Shown: positions 8,101 through 18,039, counted from the first letter of the stretch. The stretch is 34,353 nt of DNA from Thalassoglobus sp. JC818 (GCF_040717535.1 NZ_JBFEFI010000018.1:1-34353), one strand, 5' to 3'. A program made the numbers and translations. Notes: generated from the letters alone by a model not told the origin.

Positions 8101-10670
8101 ATGTTTTCACCGGATGACATCGCCAATGCCAGTGCTCGCTGCGGATTGAGATCTGCGAGCGGTTCCATGGCGTACCAGTACATGAGCGGCAGATTGTGAT
8201 CGGCCGCGTCTTCCGGATGTGATGTGAGAGCTTCGAGGAGTTGCCATCGATCCTTGAATGCAATCGATTGCGCAATTGATGCGAGATTCAATCGAATCCG
8301 ATCTGCCCCAGGGTCGGATGAGCGAGCGAGAGCTGTGAGATTGCTGAGAATCTGTGGTGAAAATTCTTTCGTTCCAGTGAGCATTCGCAAGATTGAGTTG
8401 GTGCCCTCGACACCAATCCGCGAGACCAGTTCATCGACTTGTCGTTCACTCGATGGTTGAGAAACGTACTTGGGATCGAGGAAAAACTCGACGCCGACGA
8501 GTGAATTGACCAGCCGATAGCGTCTTGGCATTTCCTGCAACTCAGCATCTTCGGAAAGAATCTTCTTCGCAGCTGCGATGGCGTCTGCGTCGGAAAGGTC
8601 TCCAGACCAACGACGTTCCTGAATGATGCGATTCGCACGTCGGGCGAACCATTCGTTTTCTGAGACGAGTGCCAGAGTGATCAAATCCTTCGAATCGACG
8701 TCTTTCAGATTGAGTTTGACTGGCGATGCATTTCCGTAGCTGACCCGAAAGACACGTCCGTTGCTGCGATCGTGAGCCCCTTCTTCAACGCGATGGCATT
8801 GGTTCTGGTCGTACCAGTCGATGGCGTACATCTGACCGTCCGGACCGTAGGTCATGTAGATCATCTGTGACCACTTGTCCTGAGTGAGCAGGAAATCGGG
8901 ATACCGATCTCCGACGTACCCGGAACCTTCTGCGATCAACTGGTCGATATTGATTCGATTCCCGTGAATGTTGTTCATGAAGAGCTTGCCGTGAAACTCT
9001 TCGGGCCAACCCTGCTGAGAGGTCTCGTTGGGAAGCTGCCAGCCCGGTTTTTGAGCGTACTTCTTGAGAGTTCCCCATTCCGGAGCCGGGAAGCCTTCTC
9101 TGCCGCCGAGATAAATCATTGCACCAGCGTGAGCGTGGCCACCTCCGAGATCGTCGGAGCGAGCGCGGTCGTTGTTATTCCACTGGTTGCCGACAAAGTG
9201 CCGATGTTTGGCGATCGTCTTGATGTCATCGTAAGTATGAGGGTTGAAGTGCTGTCCTCCCTGTCGCTGATAGCGAGCACCCGGAATGATGTGATACAGG
9301 TGAGGAATCACGCAGGCTGTGATGAAAGCATCACCAGCTTCGTTGAAGTCAACTCCCCATGGGTTGCTTGAGCCATGGGCGTACACTTCGAAGATGTGAC
9401 GCGTTGGGTGATATCGCCAGACTCCCGCATTGAGAGGGTGCCTTTCGTCGTCGGGAGTGCCCGGTTTTCCGACGCGCGAATGAGTGAAAACTCCGTGACA
9501 ACCATAGAGCCATCCATCCGGTCCCCAGATAAATGCGTTCAACGTTTCGTGAGTGTCTTCGTAGCCAAAACCATCCAGAAGGACGGTCGCCCCAGCTGGG
9601 ATATCTTTCGGGAATTGCAGAAGTGACTCTGACGGAGCAATCTGCGCGTTCACGGGATCTTCGGTATCTGGGACATCGTCACCGTCGCGATCCGGAATGA
9701 ACATCAGATAGGGAGCGGCTCCGACCCAAACGCCACCGAAGCCCAATTCAATGCCGCTGACGAGATTCAATCCCTCGATGAAGACCTTTCGGGAGTCAAA
9801 CACTCCATCAAGGTTCGTGTCTTCCAAGATGACAATCCGATCGCGACCCTCACCTTGTTTGGCACGGGTGGGATATTCGAAGGCTTCAGCAATCCAAAGT
9901 CGGCCCCGGTCGTCGATTGCCATTGCAATAGGCTGCATGACATCAGGTTCTTCGGCAGCCAGCTGCACACGGAATCCATCAGGCACGATCATTTTCTCGG
10001 CGGCGACGGTGCCGGAGAGATTTTCGAATGGGTAGATTTCCCCGAGTTGAACGCGGGGTGCGGGGGTTAGAACGGGAAGTTCAAAGCGAGGACGCTGCGC
10101 GTAAAAGCGGAAGTCGTCGAAGTTGACGTGGCCCCAGCCTGTCGAGTTTTCGTCGACGATTCGAATCTGAATCTTCTTCCCAACGTGAGAGGCCAGATTA
10201 ACGACCGCGGGCTGCATTTCTTCCCGATTGCGGCCGGAGATGCGGTAAAACACCTTCTGGTCGTCGGCGAGAAGCAGTTCCACGCGCGTCTCTGGATGAC
10301 TTCCCCCTCCGATCAGGAAGCTGCACCAGTTGTGTGTCACTTTGAACGGAACCGAAGTGAGCGACCCTTTGGGGGGATCTCCGAGCTTTTCGTATCCTCC
10401 GAGCCAGAACTCACCGGTGTGCTGGCTTTTTTTCCCGCCACCGAATTCGCGATTTTGGTCGATGCCCCCTTTGACGGGTTGATCGGTCCAGGCGGTCCCG
10501 GTGGCGGTCCAATCCTGGAGGTCACCGGTTTCGAAGTTCAGGTTGAGTGTCCGTCCATCCTCTCCCGTGGGGAGAACTCCTTGATTTCTCAGCGGTTCGT
10601 TGACCTGTGCGAATATCAGCCCAGATAAACAGATGTAAGCAAAAACAAAACGAGAGAGGTGTGTGAACAT
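5175..10670 (-). CDS. Giant secreted PVC dehydrogenase-like / heme c / DUF1080 / FG-GAP protein
   Basis: About 1831 aa. The start chosen is the ATG at 10670 because it opens a clear signal peptide (MFTHLSRFVFAYICLSGLIFAQ); the 60 codons before it look non-coding. Domains in order: a jelly-roll-like module (about 40-190); a six-blade-type propeller of the PVC membrane-bound dehydrogenase type (TIGR02604; about 232-640, with MAIDDRGRLWIAEAFEYP and WGPDGWLYGCHG); an alpha-helical HEAT-like stretch (about 650-1080); a heme domain (TIGR02603) with CQQCH at about 1125; a DUF1080/3-keto-disaccharide-hydrolase-like domain (about 1258-1430, RFFNGVDLSGW); and FG-GAP/VCBS repeats with DxDxDG calcium-type motifs (about 1455-1831, for example DFDNDGQMD and DINGDGLPD). 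By family it is probably periplasmic or outer-surface, linked to oxidation or cleavage of complex sugars, but the substrate is unknown. It diverges from the PLP enzyme gene. Confidence 0.9.
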   Translation of the reverse strand: MFTHLSRFVFAYICLSGLIFAQVNEPLRNQGVLPTGEDGRTLNLNFETGDLQDWTATGTAWTDQPVKGGIDQNREFGGGKKSQHTGEFWLGGYEKLGDPPKGSLTSVPFKVTHNWCSFLIGGGSHPETRVELLLADDQKVFYRISGRNREEMQPAVVNLASHVGKKIQIRIVDENSTGWGHVNFDDFRFYAQRPRFELPVLTPAPRVQLGEIYPFENLSGTVAAEKMIVPDGFRVQLAAEEPDVMQPIAMAIDDRGRLWIAEAFEYPTRAKQGEGRDRIVILEDTNLDGVFDSRKVFIEGLNLVSGIELGFGGVWVGAAPYLMFIPDRDGDDVPDTEDPVNAQIAPSESLLQFPKDIPAGATVLLDGFGYEDTHETLNAFIWGPDGWLYGCHGVFTHSRVGKPGTPDDERHPLNAGVWRYHPTRHIFEVYAHGSSNPWGVDFNEAGDAFITACVIPHLYHIIPGARYQRQGGQHFNPHTYDDIKTIAKHRHFVGNQWNNNDRARSDDLGGGHAHAGAMIYLGGREGFPAPEWGTLKKYAQKPGWQLPNETSQQGWPEEFHGKLFMNNIHGNRINIDQLIAEGSGYVGDRYPDFLLTQDKWSQMIYMTYGPDGQMYAIDWYDQNQCHRVEEGAHDRSNGRVFRVSYGNASPVKLNLKDVDSKDLITLALVSENEWFARRANRIIQERRWSGDLSDADAIAAAKKILSEDAELQEMPRRYRLVNSLVGVEFFLDPKYVSQPSSERQVDELVSRIGVEGTNSILRMLTGTKEFSPQILSNLTALARSSDPGADRIRLNLASIAQSIAFKDRWQLLEALTSHPEDAADHNLPLMYWYAMEPLADLNPQRALALAMSSGENIPLLREFMIRRLGSGNPEDSLKLLVEGLSTAKDDVVRLTFLKGIRGAVAGREEISLPEAWDSVYEQLTKPESTDRHFDVYLYALGLGSRFGNESAASALESLVIDESGPYEERKVAFTFLVENDSPELPSIISQLLSGTTLRAEALRAAATIDNSEIALAIVSNYKALNADEQTDARNTLASRVSYAVELLKAADSGKIPKQDLSADLIRQLRNLDHPDVVDLLQKVWGVVRDSDVDRKALIAEYLTLVQSSTKETPDPNLGRAVFAKTCQQCHTLYGVGGQVGPDITGANRKDLNYLLSNVLDPSSVMAKEYQPNIVATDSGRIVTGIVKEETDTLLTLQTANELVVIPVNEIEARKQSPLSMMPDDLLKNLSEHEVRSLIAYLSGSQQVAMQATDANLNRFFNGVDLSGWMTTRQEDQSLWTVENGEIIGRSTGLAHNAFLVSDLKLSNFELNCEVKLIDNVGNSGIQFRSQPLADGEMKGYQADIGVGWWGKLYEERGRALLVNQDNASLVKSGEWNQYTIRAVGPRVQAFLNGTKVIDLVDPAGADSGQIALQLHSGGPMEIRFRDLSVKLLDPVPPFADNGAQVTQWPVSSGGSGETQITWKKHILDDLFRSEGSAIADFDNDGQMDVVGGSQWYKLQFDDGEFQKFEPQPIVTPVEEFDPKGYSNTFCNFGMDVNGDGWIDLVVVDFPGKPTWWFENPGSTGSANSWTKHEITPITNNESPQLLDLTGDGIRELLCGFDERVMGFASPKSLPNAQWKINAVSDPGAPGTDRFSHGIGAGDVNNDGWNDIVITEGWWEAPEGYATDLPWHWHPAPFGPACSQMYVYDFDGDGDNDVLSASAHAYGIWWRENLGSGEDEEIRWETHLIDESFSQTHSLVLADINGDGLPDLVTGKRHWAHGGHDPGGNDPAVVYWFELQQVDGKPVWTKHQIDDNSGVGTQFDVADINGDGLLDIATSNKKGTFLFIQSRE

Positions 10671-10864
10671 TGTGAGTCTTTCTTCGAGCCTCGTCAAAAC
10701 CAGCAAACGCATCATCTCGATTTGATCGGTAGACGACAACCAAACGACGAAGACATCGCACAGATTCCTCGAACTTCCATTCGCCCTCGTGTGTCCCCCA
10801 CACTCGACAGCGGTGTTTGAGCCGATAAACTCTGTCGCTTTGAATTCCACCTAAGGTGAAACGT

Positions 10865-12004
10865 ATGAAATTCGAAACTCGTTGCGTCCATACCGGAGTC
10901 GAAAAAGACTCCGCTTACAATAGTTGCATCACGCCGATTTACCCGACATCGACCTTCTACTGGGACGATCTCACGACAAATCGGGGATACGACTACACGC
11001 GCAGCGGGAATCCGACCCGACGAGCATTGGAAGAAAACCTCGCTGCTCTCGAAGGCGGAATTGACTGCCGAGCTGTCTGCACCGGGATGGCGGCAATCAC
11101 AGCTTCGATGTTTCTCTTCAAGCCTGGCGATCATATTATCGCAGGAAATGACATTTACGGCGGGACTTATCGCCTGTTCTCCGATGTCTTCACCAATCAG
11201 GGCTACAAATTCTCGTTCGTCAACATGCGTGATCCCGCTCAAGTCGAAGCGGCCATCACTCCGGAGACGAAGGGAATCTGGATCGAAACCCCCAGCAACC
11301 CGCTGCTGAATATCGTCGATATCGAAGCGGTCACCAAGATTGCACAAGCTCACGATCTCATTTCCATCGCGGACAACACATTTCTGTCTCCGTATCTTCA
11401 ACGACCGTTGGAGAAAGGTGTCGATGTCGTGATTCATTCGACGACGAAGTACCTGAACGGTCATTCCGATGTCGTCGGCGGAGCGGTCATTACCAAGAAA
11501 GAAGCCCATCAGGAACGGATTGGCTACATCGTGAACGCCATGGGGCTCGGTTGTTCTCCGTTTGATGCGTGGTTGGTTCTGCGAGGCGTGAAGACCCTCG
11601 GTCCTCGCATGGAAGCTCACCAGCGCGGAGCAATGGCGCTGGCGAGAATGCTCGATGAGCACCCGAAAGTTCAAAAGGTTTACTATCCCGGGCTGGAGTC
11701 GCATCCACAGCACGCACTCGCCAAATCCCAACAGGACGGTTTCGGAGCGATGCTCAGCTTCGACGTTGCGGAAGACCGCACGTTCGCTGAAAAGGTCTTC
11801 AAGAACCTGAAACTGTTCCAACTCGCCGAATCACTCGGAGGCGTTGAGTCGCTCATCGAATATCCAGAAACGATGAGCCATGCTTCGATGACCGCAGATG
11901 CACGCCGCGAAGCAGGCATCAGCGAACGGACTATCCGCGTCTCCGTCGGTATCGAGTCTCCCGAAGACCTCGTCGCCGACATGCGAAACGCTTTGGACGC
12001 CTAA
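10865..12004 (+). CDS. PLP-dependent trans-sulfuration enzyme (cystathionine gamma-synthase/lyase type)
   Basis: Cytosolic Cys/Met metabolism enzyme of fold type I. The ATG at 10865 is chosen because AAGGTG lies six bases upstream; the in-frame GTG at 10856 is part of that ribosome site. The product is 379 aa, normal for the family. Visible landmarks: YDYTRSGNPTRRALE (phosphate and substrate binding from the neighbouring subunit), ETPSNPLL, the PLP-ring aspartate in ADNTFLSPYLQRP (D170) and the Schiff-base lysine K195 in HSTTKYLNGHSDVVGG. The C-terminus has ESLIEYPETMSHASM and IRVSVGIES. It could make cystathionine from O-acyl-homoserine and cysteine (MetB) or split cystathionine (MccB/CGL); sequence alone does not separate these. 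It stands alone, with a strong hairpin downstream. Confidence 0.93.
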   Translation: MKFETRCVHTGVEKDSAYNSCITPIYPTSTFYWDDLTTNRGYDYTRSGNPTRRALEENLAALEGGIDCRAVCTGMAAITASMFLFKPGDHIIAGNDIYGGTYRLFSDVFTNQGYKFSFVNMRDPAQVEAAITPETKGIWIETPSNPLLNIVDIEAVTKIAQAHDLISIADNTFLSPYLQRPLEKGVDVVIHSTTKYLNGHSDVVGGAVITKKEAHQERIGYIVNAMGLGCSPFDAWLVLRGVKTLGPRMEAHQRGAMALARMLDEHPKVQKVYYPGLESHPQHALAKSQQDGFGAMLSFDVAEDRTFAEKVFKNLKLFQLAESLGGVESLIEYPETMSHASMTADARREAGISERTIRVSVGIESPEDLVADMRNALDA

Positions 12005-12043
12005 GCAAGAAGTCAGTTCGACAGTATTGAGAGTGACAAGTCA

Positions 12044-12079
12044 CTGCGATCGGTCGAGGACATCTCGAACCGATCGCAG
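12044..12079 (+). terminator. Hairpin after the trans-sulfuration gene
   Basis: A 15-bp stem broken by one bulged A: CTGCGATCGGT-CGAG, loop GACAT, CTCG-A-ACCGATCGCAG. It begins 40 bp after the stop codon. The following GAATTTGC is only weakly T-rich, so termination is likely but less certain than for the hairpin-plus-T-run sites elsewhere in the window. Confidence 0.65.
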
Positions 12080-12149
12080 GAATTTGCTCAGCACTTGGTG
12101 GCTACTCAAACATCGATCTGTTTGATGTATTCCGCTGCGAAGCGGTCAG

Positions 12150-12605
12150 CTATTCGATGACTCGTTTGCAGCTAAACTCAAAGTTGACTCCATCCGAGTT
12201 TGTGAAGTGGCCTTCCCAGTGGCCGATTTTCTGAAGAGACGCAAATCCAACACCACTGAATTGGAGTTTTGTTTTCGCGGATGGCTCCTGACCTGCTTTG
12301 TAAACGACGGCATCTTCGAAATTGAAACGGTTCTTGTGGGTCTTCTTGTTTTCCACACTCGTGCCAACAGGTCTCGTGAATTGATCGCGGTCAAAGTCCT
12401 TGGGGGACATGTCGACGTCGAGCGGCGGTTGAAACATTTGTCCGTTTTGGATCCGAAATGCTCCAATGGCAACCCGCTTCGGTCCCGCGACATTGCTGAA
12501 CCGCATCACCCAAATCGCTCCCGGGACGGTGTCTTGAGCAGTGGCTGTGTGTGCGATTGACAATGCACTCATCAAAGCAGCAAAAATCAGAACTCGATTG
12601 ATCAT
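12150..12605 (-). CDS. Small secreted protein of unknown function
   Basis: A 151 aa protein with a clear signal peptide (MINRVLIFAALMSALSIAHTATAQ, cleavage near residue 24) and a mature part of about 127 residues. I do not recognise the family. The mature part opens with an IWVMRFSNVAGPKRVAIGAFR strand-rich segment and ends with GHWEGHFTNSDGVNFEFSCKRVIE. The alternation of charged and hydrophobic residues suggests a small beta-rich domain exported to the periplasm or outside, with a single cysteine near the end. Base use matches neighbouring genes. It lies alone between the trans-sulfuration gene and the sucrose cluster, so the context gives no role. Confidence 0.75.
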   Translation of the reverse strand: MINRVLIFAALMSALSIAHTATAQDTVPGAIWVMRFSNVAGPKRVAIGAFRIQNGQMFQPPLDVDMSPKDFDRDQFTRPVGTSVENKKTHKNRFNFEDAVVYKAGQEPSAKTKLQFSGVGFASLQKIGHWEGHFTNSDGVNFEFSCKRVIE

Positions 12606-12808
12606 CAGTTGGGGCCCTTGATTGGGAGTTATGCAATCTTTACTCGCATGCCAGAGTAAGACCTCCCCGATCCATGGTCAACGCCGAGATCGCACGAGCG
12701 GATTCCACATCGAACTCAATCTGCTTCAACAACATTGGGCGTCGCGCTATTTCGCATGACGCCCTCTCATTGCTTCGACTCTTAAAATGGCCCACTGCTT
12801 TCGGCGTT

Positions 12809-13624
12809 TCACTCTCCAATTAACCCGAAGTGGCGGCAGCCTTCGAGGACCCCGCTCGTGGCGTCGCGTTCCGCTCGATAGAAACGGTTCGTCCAGTCTT
12901 TGGAGGAATGGTGTTCGGCAACTTTCTCAGCGAGCCAATCCGGAGCATTTTGAACGACGATCGAACGGAACCCAGCTTGGAAAGCTGCTAGGTCATTTCC
13001 CGAATCGCCAGCATAGACAATGTTTTCGTGCTTCACTCCTTGAGCATCAGCCCACCAATTGAGGGCATACGCTTTTGATGTGCCGGCAGGCAGCAAGTCG
13101 ATCAGTCCGTCGCCAGTGAACGGATCGACGCTGTCGATGAGCGAAACGGGTGTCTCACCGAGTCGATCGCGAACTTTGTCCACCGTCGCTGAAAGTGAGT
13201 CCGCGTCTGTATAGAAGCTGAGTTTGAACTCGCCCTGTTTCTCCTCTTCCTGAAGTCTCAATTCGTCGAGATCATGGAGGGAGTGCTGGATGTCGCGGAA
13301 CGATGAGTCTCCCATCAGTTCTTGAAGATGCTGACGGTAAGCTTCTTCAACAGCGTAATCATCGTTTACGCGAGAGAGAATTGTCGTGCCAACATCACAG
13401 ATGATCCAGTCGGGTGTTGGAAGACGATATGTTGCGATCGCGTCCAGAATGATTTCGTAATGCCGACCGCTTGCGAAGCAGATGGGAATACCATTCTGCC
13501 TGAGTGCCTCCGCAAGAGTTTGCAAATCCTGGACGTGATCAGCTCGACCATCGAGGGGAATGAGAGTTCCGTCGAGATCCGTCGCGAGAATCTGTTTTCC
13601 ACTCTCGTGACTTCGATTGTTCAT
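12809..13624 (-). CDS. Sucrose-phosphate phosphatase-like HAD hydrolase
   Basis: A 271 aa cytosolic HAD phosphatase with Cof/SPP-type cap. Motif I is DLDGTLIP (catalytic Asp at about residues 16 and 18), motif II lies around CFASGRHYE, the lysine in KAYALNWW is motif III, and motif IV is VYAGDSGNDLAAF. The features DWIICDVGTTI, GEFKLSFYTD and DLLPAGTSKAYAL are close to sucrose-6F-phosphate phosphohydrolases. It would remove phosphate from sucrose-6-phosphate made by the enzyme encoded by the divergent neighbour. ATG at 13624 with a weak AGGT ribosome site. It starts about 117 bp from the synthase start on the other strand, so the two probably share a control region. A second HAD domain is fused to the synthase itself. 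Other HAD substrates are possible, but the neighbourhood makes sucrose-phosphate the best reading. Confidence 0.85.
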   Translation of the reverse strand: MNNRSHESGKQILATDLDGTLIPLDGRADHVQDLQTLAEALRQNGIPICFASGRHYEIILDAIATYRLPTPDWIICDVGTTILSRVNDDYAVEEAYRQHLQELMGDSSFRDIQHSLHDLDELRLQEEEKQGEFKLSFYTDADSLSATVDKVRDRLGETPVSLIDSVDPFTGDGLIDLLPAGTSKAYALNWWADAQGVKHENIVYAGDSGNDLAAFQAGFRSIVVQNAPDWLAEKVAEHHSSKDWTNRFYRAERDATSGVLEGCRHFGLIGE

Positions 13625-13741
13625 AACGACCTGCTACGCTGAAAATGAAACGTTCCGTCGACATCCTTCTGGCCTTCACACCAACAAGGGGAGGGTATCA
13701 GGGATTCGTCGACGTCCACCGTGGCAAAGTATTCTGCTCAT

Positions 13742-15898
13742 ATGAACCTGAAAAAGCGAACCCAACAAAAAATCGTACTCATCAGTCTGCACGGGTTGAT
13801 TCGAGCCAACGATCTCGAACTCGGGCGTGATGCTGATACCGGAGGGCAGGTCAAATATGTCCTCGAGCTTGCAGCAGAACTTGCGAAACATCCAGATGTG
13901 GGCGAAGTCGAACTGCTCACACGACAGATTTTCGATCCGCGCGTCAGCGATGATTACTCTCAAGTTGAAGAACCCATCACAGAGAACGCACGGATTGTTC
14001 GCATCCCGTTTGGGCCGAAACGCTATCTTCGCAAAGAGCTGTTGTGGCCGCATATTGAAGACTTCATCGATCAGACTCTGGCTCACTTCAAACGCACCGG
14101 TTTGCCTGATGTGATTCACGGCCACTATGCCGATGCCGGATTTGCAGGGGCCCAACTTGCCCGGCTCTTGCATGTCCCGTTTGTCTTCACCGGTCACTCA
14201 CTCGGCCGCGTCAAACGCGAACGACTGATGGCTGCCAACAAGAAGCCGGAAGACATTGAAAAGCGGTACAAGATTTCGCGTCGAATCGAAGCGGAGGAAT
14301 ACGCGCTCGAGACCGCCGCCATGGTCGTGACCAGCACGACGCAGGAAGTGGAATCTCAATACGCGATGTACGAACACTATGTTCCGGATCGCATGGAAGT
14401 CATTCCGCCCGGCGTGAATCTGACCTCATTCCGTCCGCCGGCTGATGATGACTCTCGTCCTGCGATTGCTGCCGAGCTTAATCGCTTCCTGCAGGAGCCG
14501 GACAAACCGCTAATTCTAGCGATGGCTCGGCCCGATGAACGCAAGAATCTGCATACGCTTGTTGAAACATACGGTCAGAGCGAAGAATTACGTCGCATCG
14601 CGAATCTCGTTCTTGTCCTCGGAACGCGAGAAGATTTGCGAGACCTTGCCCCAGCTCAACGTAAAGTCGTACAGCAGATTCTGACCCTGATCGACGTCTA
14701 CGATCTCTACGGAAAAATTGCGTACCCCAAAACTCACAGCCCTGACGACGTCCCCGATTTGTTTCGCCTCGCAGCGCAGAGTCGAGGTGTTTTTATCAAT
14801 CCGGCTTTGACCGAACCATTCGGCCTAACGCTTTTGGAAGCAGCTGCCAGTGGTCTGCCGATCGTCGCCACGAACGATGGCGGACCGCGTGACATCGTGG
14901 CCAATTGCCGGAACGGGCTGCTCGTTGATCCACTTGATATCGAAGTGACGGAACAGGCGTTGCTCCGCGTTTTGACGAACGAGAAAGAATGGTCGCAATG
15001 GTCGGAGCAGGGCGTTTCCGGAGCTCACGAACACTACTCTTGGAAGCATCACGGTGAACGTTATCTGCGAGACCTGAACGAGATCCTTTCCCAAACTGCG
15101 AAACCCGCTCTCGCGAAGAAAACACCGCGGCGCCGCATCCCGGAATTCGATCGTCTGATCATCACCGACCTCGACAACACACTCACTGGGGATCAAGAGG
15201 GTCTTGATGAATTTGTCCGTCTGATTGAGGAGCAGGATCACATCGGTTTCGGAATCGCAACTGGCCGAACACTGCAAAGTGCATGTGAACTCATCGAAGA
15301 ACTCGGCTTGCCGTTCCCCGACTTGATTGAATCGGGAGTTGGAACTGAACTGCATTACGGCAGCCAACTTACTTCGGATTCGAGTTGGGATCGGGAGATT
15401 GGCTACAACTGGAACCGACGAAAGATTCAAGAGATTCTGGCTGATCAATCGGGTTTGTTCTTACAGCCGGAAGTCAATCAGTCACGTTTCAAACTGAGCT
15501 ATAATTACGACGCAGACAAAGCACCGTCTCTCGCAGACTTGAGAAAGATTATTCGCGAAGCCAAGCTCCGCGCGAATCTGATTCTGTCGCATCAAATGTA
15601 TCTGGATGTGATTCCCGTCCGGGGAGGAAGCGGAAACACGATGCGGCACGTCGCTTACAAATGGAGTTTTCAGCCCGAACATATTCTTGTCGCCGGAGAT
15701 TCCGGGAACGATGAAGGCATGTTGAAGGGGCGAACTCTCGGCGTAGTCGTCGGGAATCACAGCCCGGAACTTGAATCACTCCGTGGGCTCCCGCGGATCT
15801 ACTTCGCCGAAGCGCATCACGCACGCGGCATCCTCGAAGGCATCAACTACTACCAGTTTCTGGATCACATAGTAATTCCGAATGATCGAACCGAATGA
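13742..15898 (+). CDS. Sucrose-phosphate synthase with C-terminal HAD domain
   Basis: Joins UDP-(or ADP-)glucose and fructose-6-phosphate to sucrose-6-phosphate. The ATG at 13742 is preferred; a GTG at 13721 is in frame but neither has a strong ribosome site, and the family's first strand ([27 protein letters not shown]) begins nine residues later. The first ~450 residues form a GT4 glycosyltransferase, with [57 protein letters not shown] and the nucleotide-sugar site [21 protein letters not shown]. From about residue 475 a HAD/SPP-type domain follows, with DLDNTLTG (Asp 476 and 478 from the ATG) and [12 protein letters not shown]. Both catalytic aspartates are kept, so the second domain may itself be an active phosphatase. 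The last 17 bp overlap the amylosucrase gene, implying translational coupling. Confidence 0.92.
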   Translation: MNLKKRTQQKIVLISLHGLIRANDLELGRDADTGGQVKYVLELAAELAKHPDVGEVELLTRQIFDPRVSDDYSQVEEPITENARIVRIPFGPKRYLRKELLWPHIEDFIDQTLAHFKRTGLPDVIHGHYADAGFAGAQLARLLHVPFVFTGHSLGRVKRERLMAANKKPEDIEKRYKISRRIEAEEYALETAAMVVTSTTQEVESQYAMYEHYVPDRMEVIPPGVNLTSFRPPADDDSRPAIAAELNRFLQEPDKPLILAMARPDERKNLHTLVETYGQSEELRRIANLVLVLGTREDLRDLAPAQRKVVQQILTLIDVYDLYGKIAYPKTHSPDDVPDLFRLAAQSRGVFINPALTEPFGLTLLEAAASGLPIVATNDGGPRDIVANCRNGLLVDPLDIEVTEQALLRVLTNEKEWSQWSEQGVSGAHEHYSWKHHGERYLRDLNEILSQTAKPALAKKTPRRRIPEFDRLIITDLDNTLTGDQEGLDEFVRLIEEQDHIGFGIATGRTLQSACELIEELGLPFPDLIESGVGTELHYGSQLTSDSSWDREIGYNWNRRKIQEILADQSGLFLQPEVNQSRFKLSYNYDADKAPSLADLRKIIREAKLRANLILSHQMYLDVIPVRGGSGNTMRHVAYKWSFQPEHILVAGDSGNDEGMLKGRTLGVVVGNHSPELESLRGLPRIYFAEAHHARGILEGINYYQFLDHIVIPNDRTE

Positions 15899-17864
15899 AA
15901 GCCTCCAGTTCACCGATCTCGGCTTCGAAGCGGAACTGTCTCTGAAACGAATTCTTCCCAGAGTTCTCAGCGTTTGGTCAGAGGAAGAAGTCCATGACCT
16001 CGACGTACAACGTTTCGTTCGCCGACTCGAGCAACACTGGCCAACTCTGTTCCGTCACCTGTTTGAACTGTACGGACGCCGCTACGATTTCTTCTATCAC
16101 CTGGAGGAAATCGCCAGGACCGCTGCGCTATCGTGGAAAAGCCGTTCTGCCCCGTTGAAGAAGCTCGACGAGCAACGAATTCACGAGCCGGACTGGTTTC
16201 AGTCGGAACGAGTTGTCGGAGGAGCACTTTACGTTGACCTGTTCAGCGAAAATCTCGGGAAGCTTCGCGAACACATCGGCTACTTTAAAGAACTCGGGCT
16301 GACCTATCTTCACCTGATGCCGTTGTTCGCTGTGCGTCCCGGAGACAACGACGGCGGCTACGCGATCAGCAATTATCGATCGATTGACCCGCGCCTCGGC
16401 ACCATCGACGACCTCTGCCTGTTGGCGGACGACCTGCGAGAAGCGGGCATCAGCCTCGTGCTCGACTTCGTATTCAATCACACCTCGGATGATCACATCT
16501 GGGCTAAGCAAGCTCAGTCGGGAAACAAAGAATACCAGCAGTTCTATTACATCTTTCCCGATCGTACGATTCCCGATCAGTATGAGCGTACGCTTCGAGA
16601 GATCTTTCCGACTGTCCGCCGTGGAAACTTCACCTGGCAGGATGGGATGGAGCAGTGGGTCTGGACCACATTCAACAGCTTCCAGTGGGACTTGAACTAC
16701 CAGAACCCGTCGGTCTTCCGCTCGATGCTGGAAGAGATGCTCTTCATTGCCAATACGGGAGTCGACATCCTGCGACTGGACGCAGTGGCATTCATTTGGA
16801 AACAGATGGGAACCAGCTGCGAGAATCTGCCTCAAGCCCACACAATTATTCGGGCGTACAATGAACTCGCTCGAATCGCTGCTCCGGGCCTTGTTTTCAA
16901 ATCGGAAGCAATTGTTCATCCGGATGATGTTGTGAAATACATCGGGGCGGATCAGTGCCAGATCTCGTACAACCCGACACTGATGGCTCTGTTGTGGGAG
17001 TCACTGGCAACTCGCGAGACGAAGCTGTTGTTCAAGTCTCTCACCCATCGTCATCAACTCCCCCAGCGAACCTCATGGGTCAACTACCTGAGATGCCATG
17101 ATGACATCGGCTGGACTTTTGATGATCAGGATGCTGCCGAGATCGGCATCAATGGGTATGACCATCGGCAATTTCTGAACGAGTTTTACACTGGTCAGTT
17201 CGCAAATTCGTTTGCCCGTGGAGTTCCCTTCCAACACAACCCTCAAACGGGTGATATGAGAATCTCGGGAACTCTGGCATCTCTGGCAGGGTTGGAGCAG
17301 GCCCTGCTCACCGGTGATCGCGATCTGATCGAACTGGCAATTCGCCGCATCACGCTACTTCAAGGCATCATCCTCAGCGTCGGCGGAATACCGCTTCTCT
17401 ATCTGGGTGAGGAGTGGGGATTGCTGAATGATTACGATTTCGTCAAAGACCCTGCCAAAGCAGGCGACACGCGTTGGGTCCATCGTCCTCGAATGAAATG
17501 GGAGTACCTTCAGGAACTCGACGACCATCACAACGGCAACGGAGGCTCGATTCGCACCCGGTTATTCACAACCGTGAAGCGAATGATCGCCATTCGAAAA
17601 GACTCGGCAGCCCTGTCAGGCCAGAAGATGGAATTGATCAGCCTCCGCAATCCGCATGTCCTGGCGTATGTTCGAATGAACGACAGCGCCCGGATGGTCA
17701 TCCTCGCGAACTTTTCAGAAGAACCGCAGGAGATCTCAGGCAATCAGATTCGCACAGCTGGCTTTGGACACTTCTTTCAAGATGTTCTCGACGGCAGCGA
17801 GTTGAACACCTCGGAAGGCATTTCCCTCTCTCCCTACCAAGTGCGCTGGCTCAATCGAGTCTGA
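15882..17864 (+). CDS. Amylosucrase (GH13 subfamily 4)
   Basis: Glucansucrase that cleaves sucrose, releasing fructose and transferring glucose to an alpha-1,4-glucan chain. The 660 aa length equals family norms, with an all-helical N-terminal domain (about 1-100) then a (beta/alpha)8 barrel. Catalytic residues line up with the Neisseria enzyme at a constant offset of 14: nucleophile D300 ([14 protein letters not shown]), acid/base E342 ([11 protein letters not shown]), transition-state Asp 407 ([10 protein letters not shown]). The motif [13 protein letters not shown] that helps form the sucrose pocket is kept. No signal peptide, so cytosolic. The start overlaps the sucrose-phosphate synthase end, so the two are likely one operon. 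The pairing of sucrose synthesis with amylosucrase has precedent in methylotrophs, where sucrose is an osmolyte and carbon store. A weak hairpin lies after the stop. Confidence 0.94.
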   Translation: MIEPNESLQFTDLGFEAELSLKRILPRVLSVWSEEEVHDLDVQRFVRRLEQHWPTLFRHLFELYGRRYDFFYHLEEIARTAALSWKSRSAPLKKLDEQRIHEPDWFQSERVVGGALYVDLFSENLGKLREHIGYFKELGLTYLHLMPLFAVRPGDNDGGYAISNYRSIDPRLGTIDDLCLLADDLREAGISLVLDFVFNHTSDDHIWAKQAQSGNKEYQQFYYIFPDRTIPDQYERTLREIFPTVRRGNFTWQDGMEQWVWTTFNSFQWDLNYQNPSVFRSMLEEMLFIANTGVDILRLDAVAFIWKQMGTSCENLPQAHTIIRAYNELARIAAPGLVFKSEAIVHPDDVVKYIGADQCQISYNPTLMALLWESLATRETKLLFKSLTHRHQLPQRTSWVNYLRCHDDIGWTFDDQDAAEIGINGYDHRQFLNEFYTGQFANSFARGVPFQHNPQTGDMRISGTLASLAGLEQALLTGDRDLIELAIRRITLLQGIILSVGGIPLLYLGEEWGLLNDYDFVKDPAKAGDTRWVHRPRMKWEYLQELDDHHNGNGGSIRTRLFTTVKRMIAIRKDSAALSGQKMELISLRNPHVLAYVRMNDSARMVILANFSEEPQEISGNQIRTAGFGHFFQDVLDGSELNTSEGISLSPYQVRWLNRV

Positions 17865-17886
17865 CGGAGCTTAAGCTGCAAGTGCA

Positions 17887-17916
17887 GGGCGTTTATTGCG
17901 TTACGACGCAACGCCC
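17887..17916 (+). terminator. Hairpin after amylosucrase
   Basis: Two stacked stems, GGGCG/CGCCC and TTGCGT/ACGCAA, with a 4-nt loop (TACG) and a bulge on the 5' arm, starting 23 bp after the stop codon. No T-tract follows, so it may mark an mRNA 3' end rather than an intrinsic terminator. Confidence 0.45.
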
Positions 17917-18039
17917 ATGCGGAGATAGGCGAGCGGCGGCGAGCTTCATCTTCAATAAATCACTCAAGTATTGCTCCAGTGTATGCAAGGTGTCTTCGTT
18001 CGGTGTGTAGGACTACTTTCGAGACTCTTCCCCACCAGC

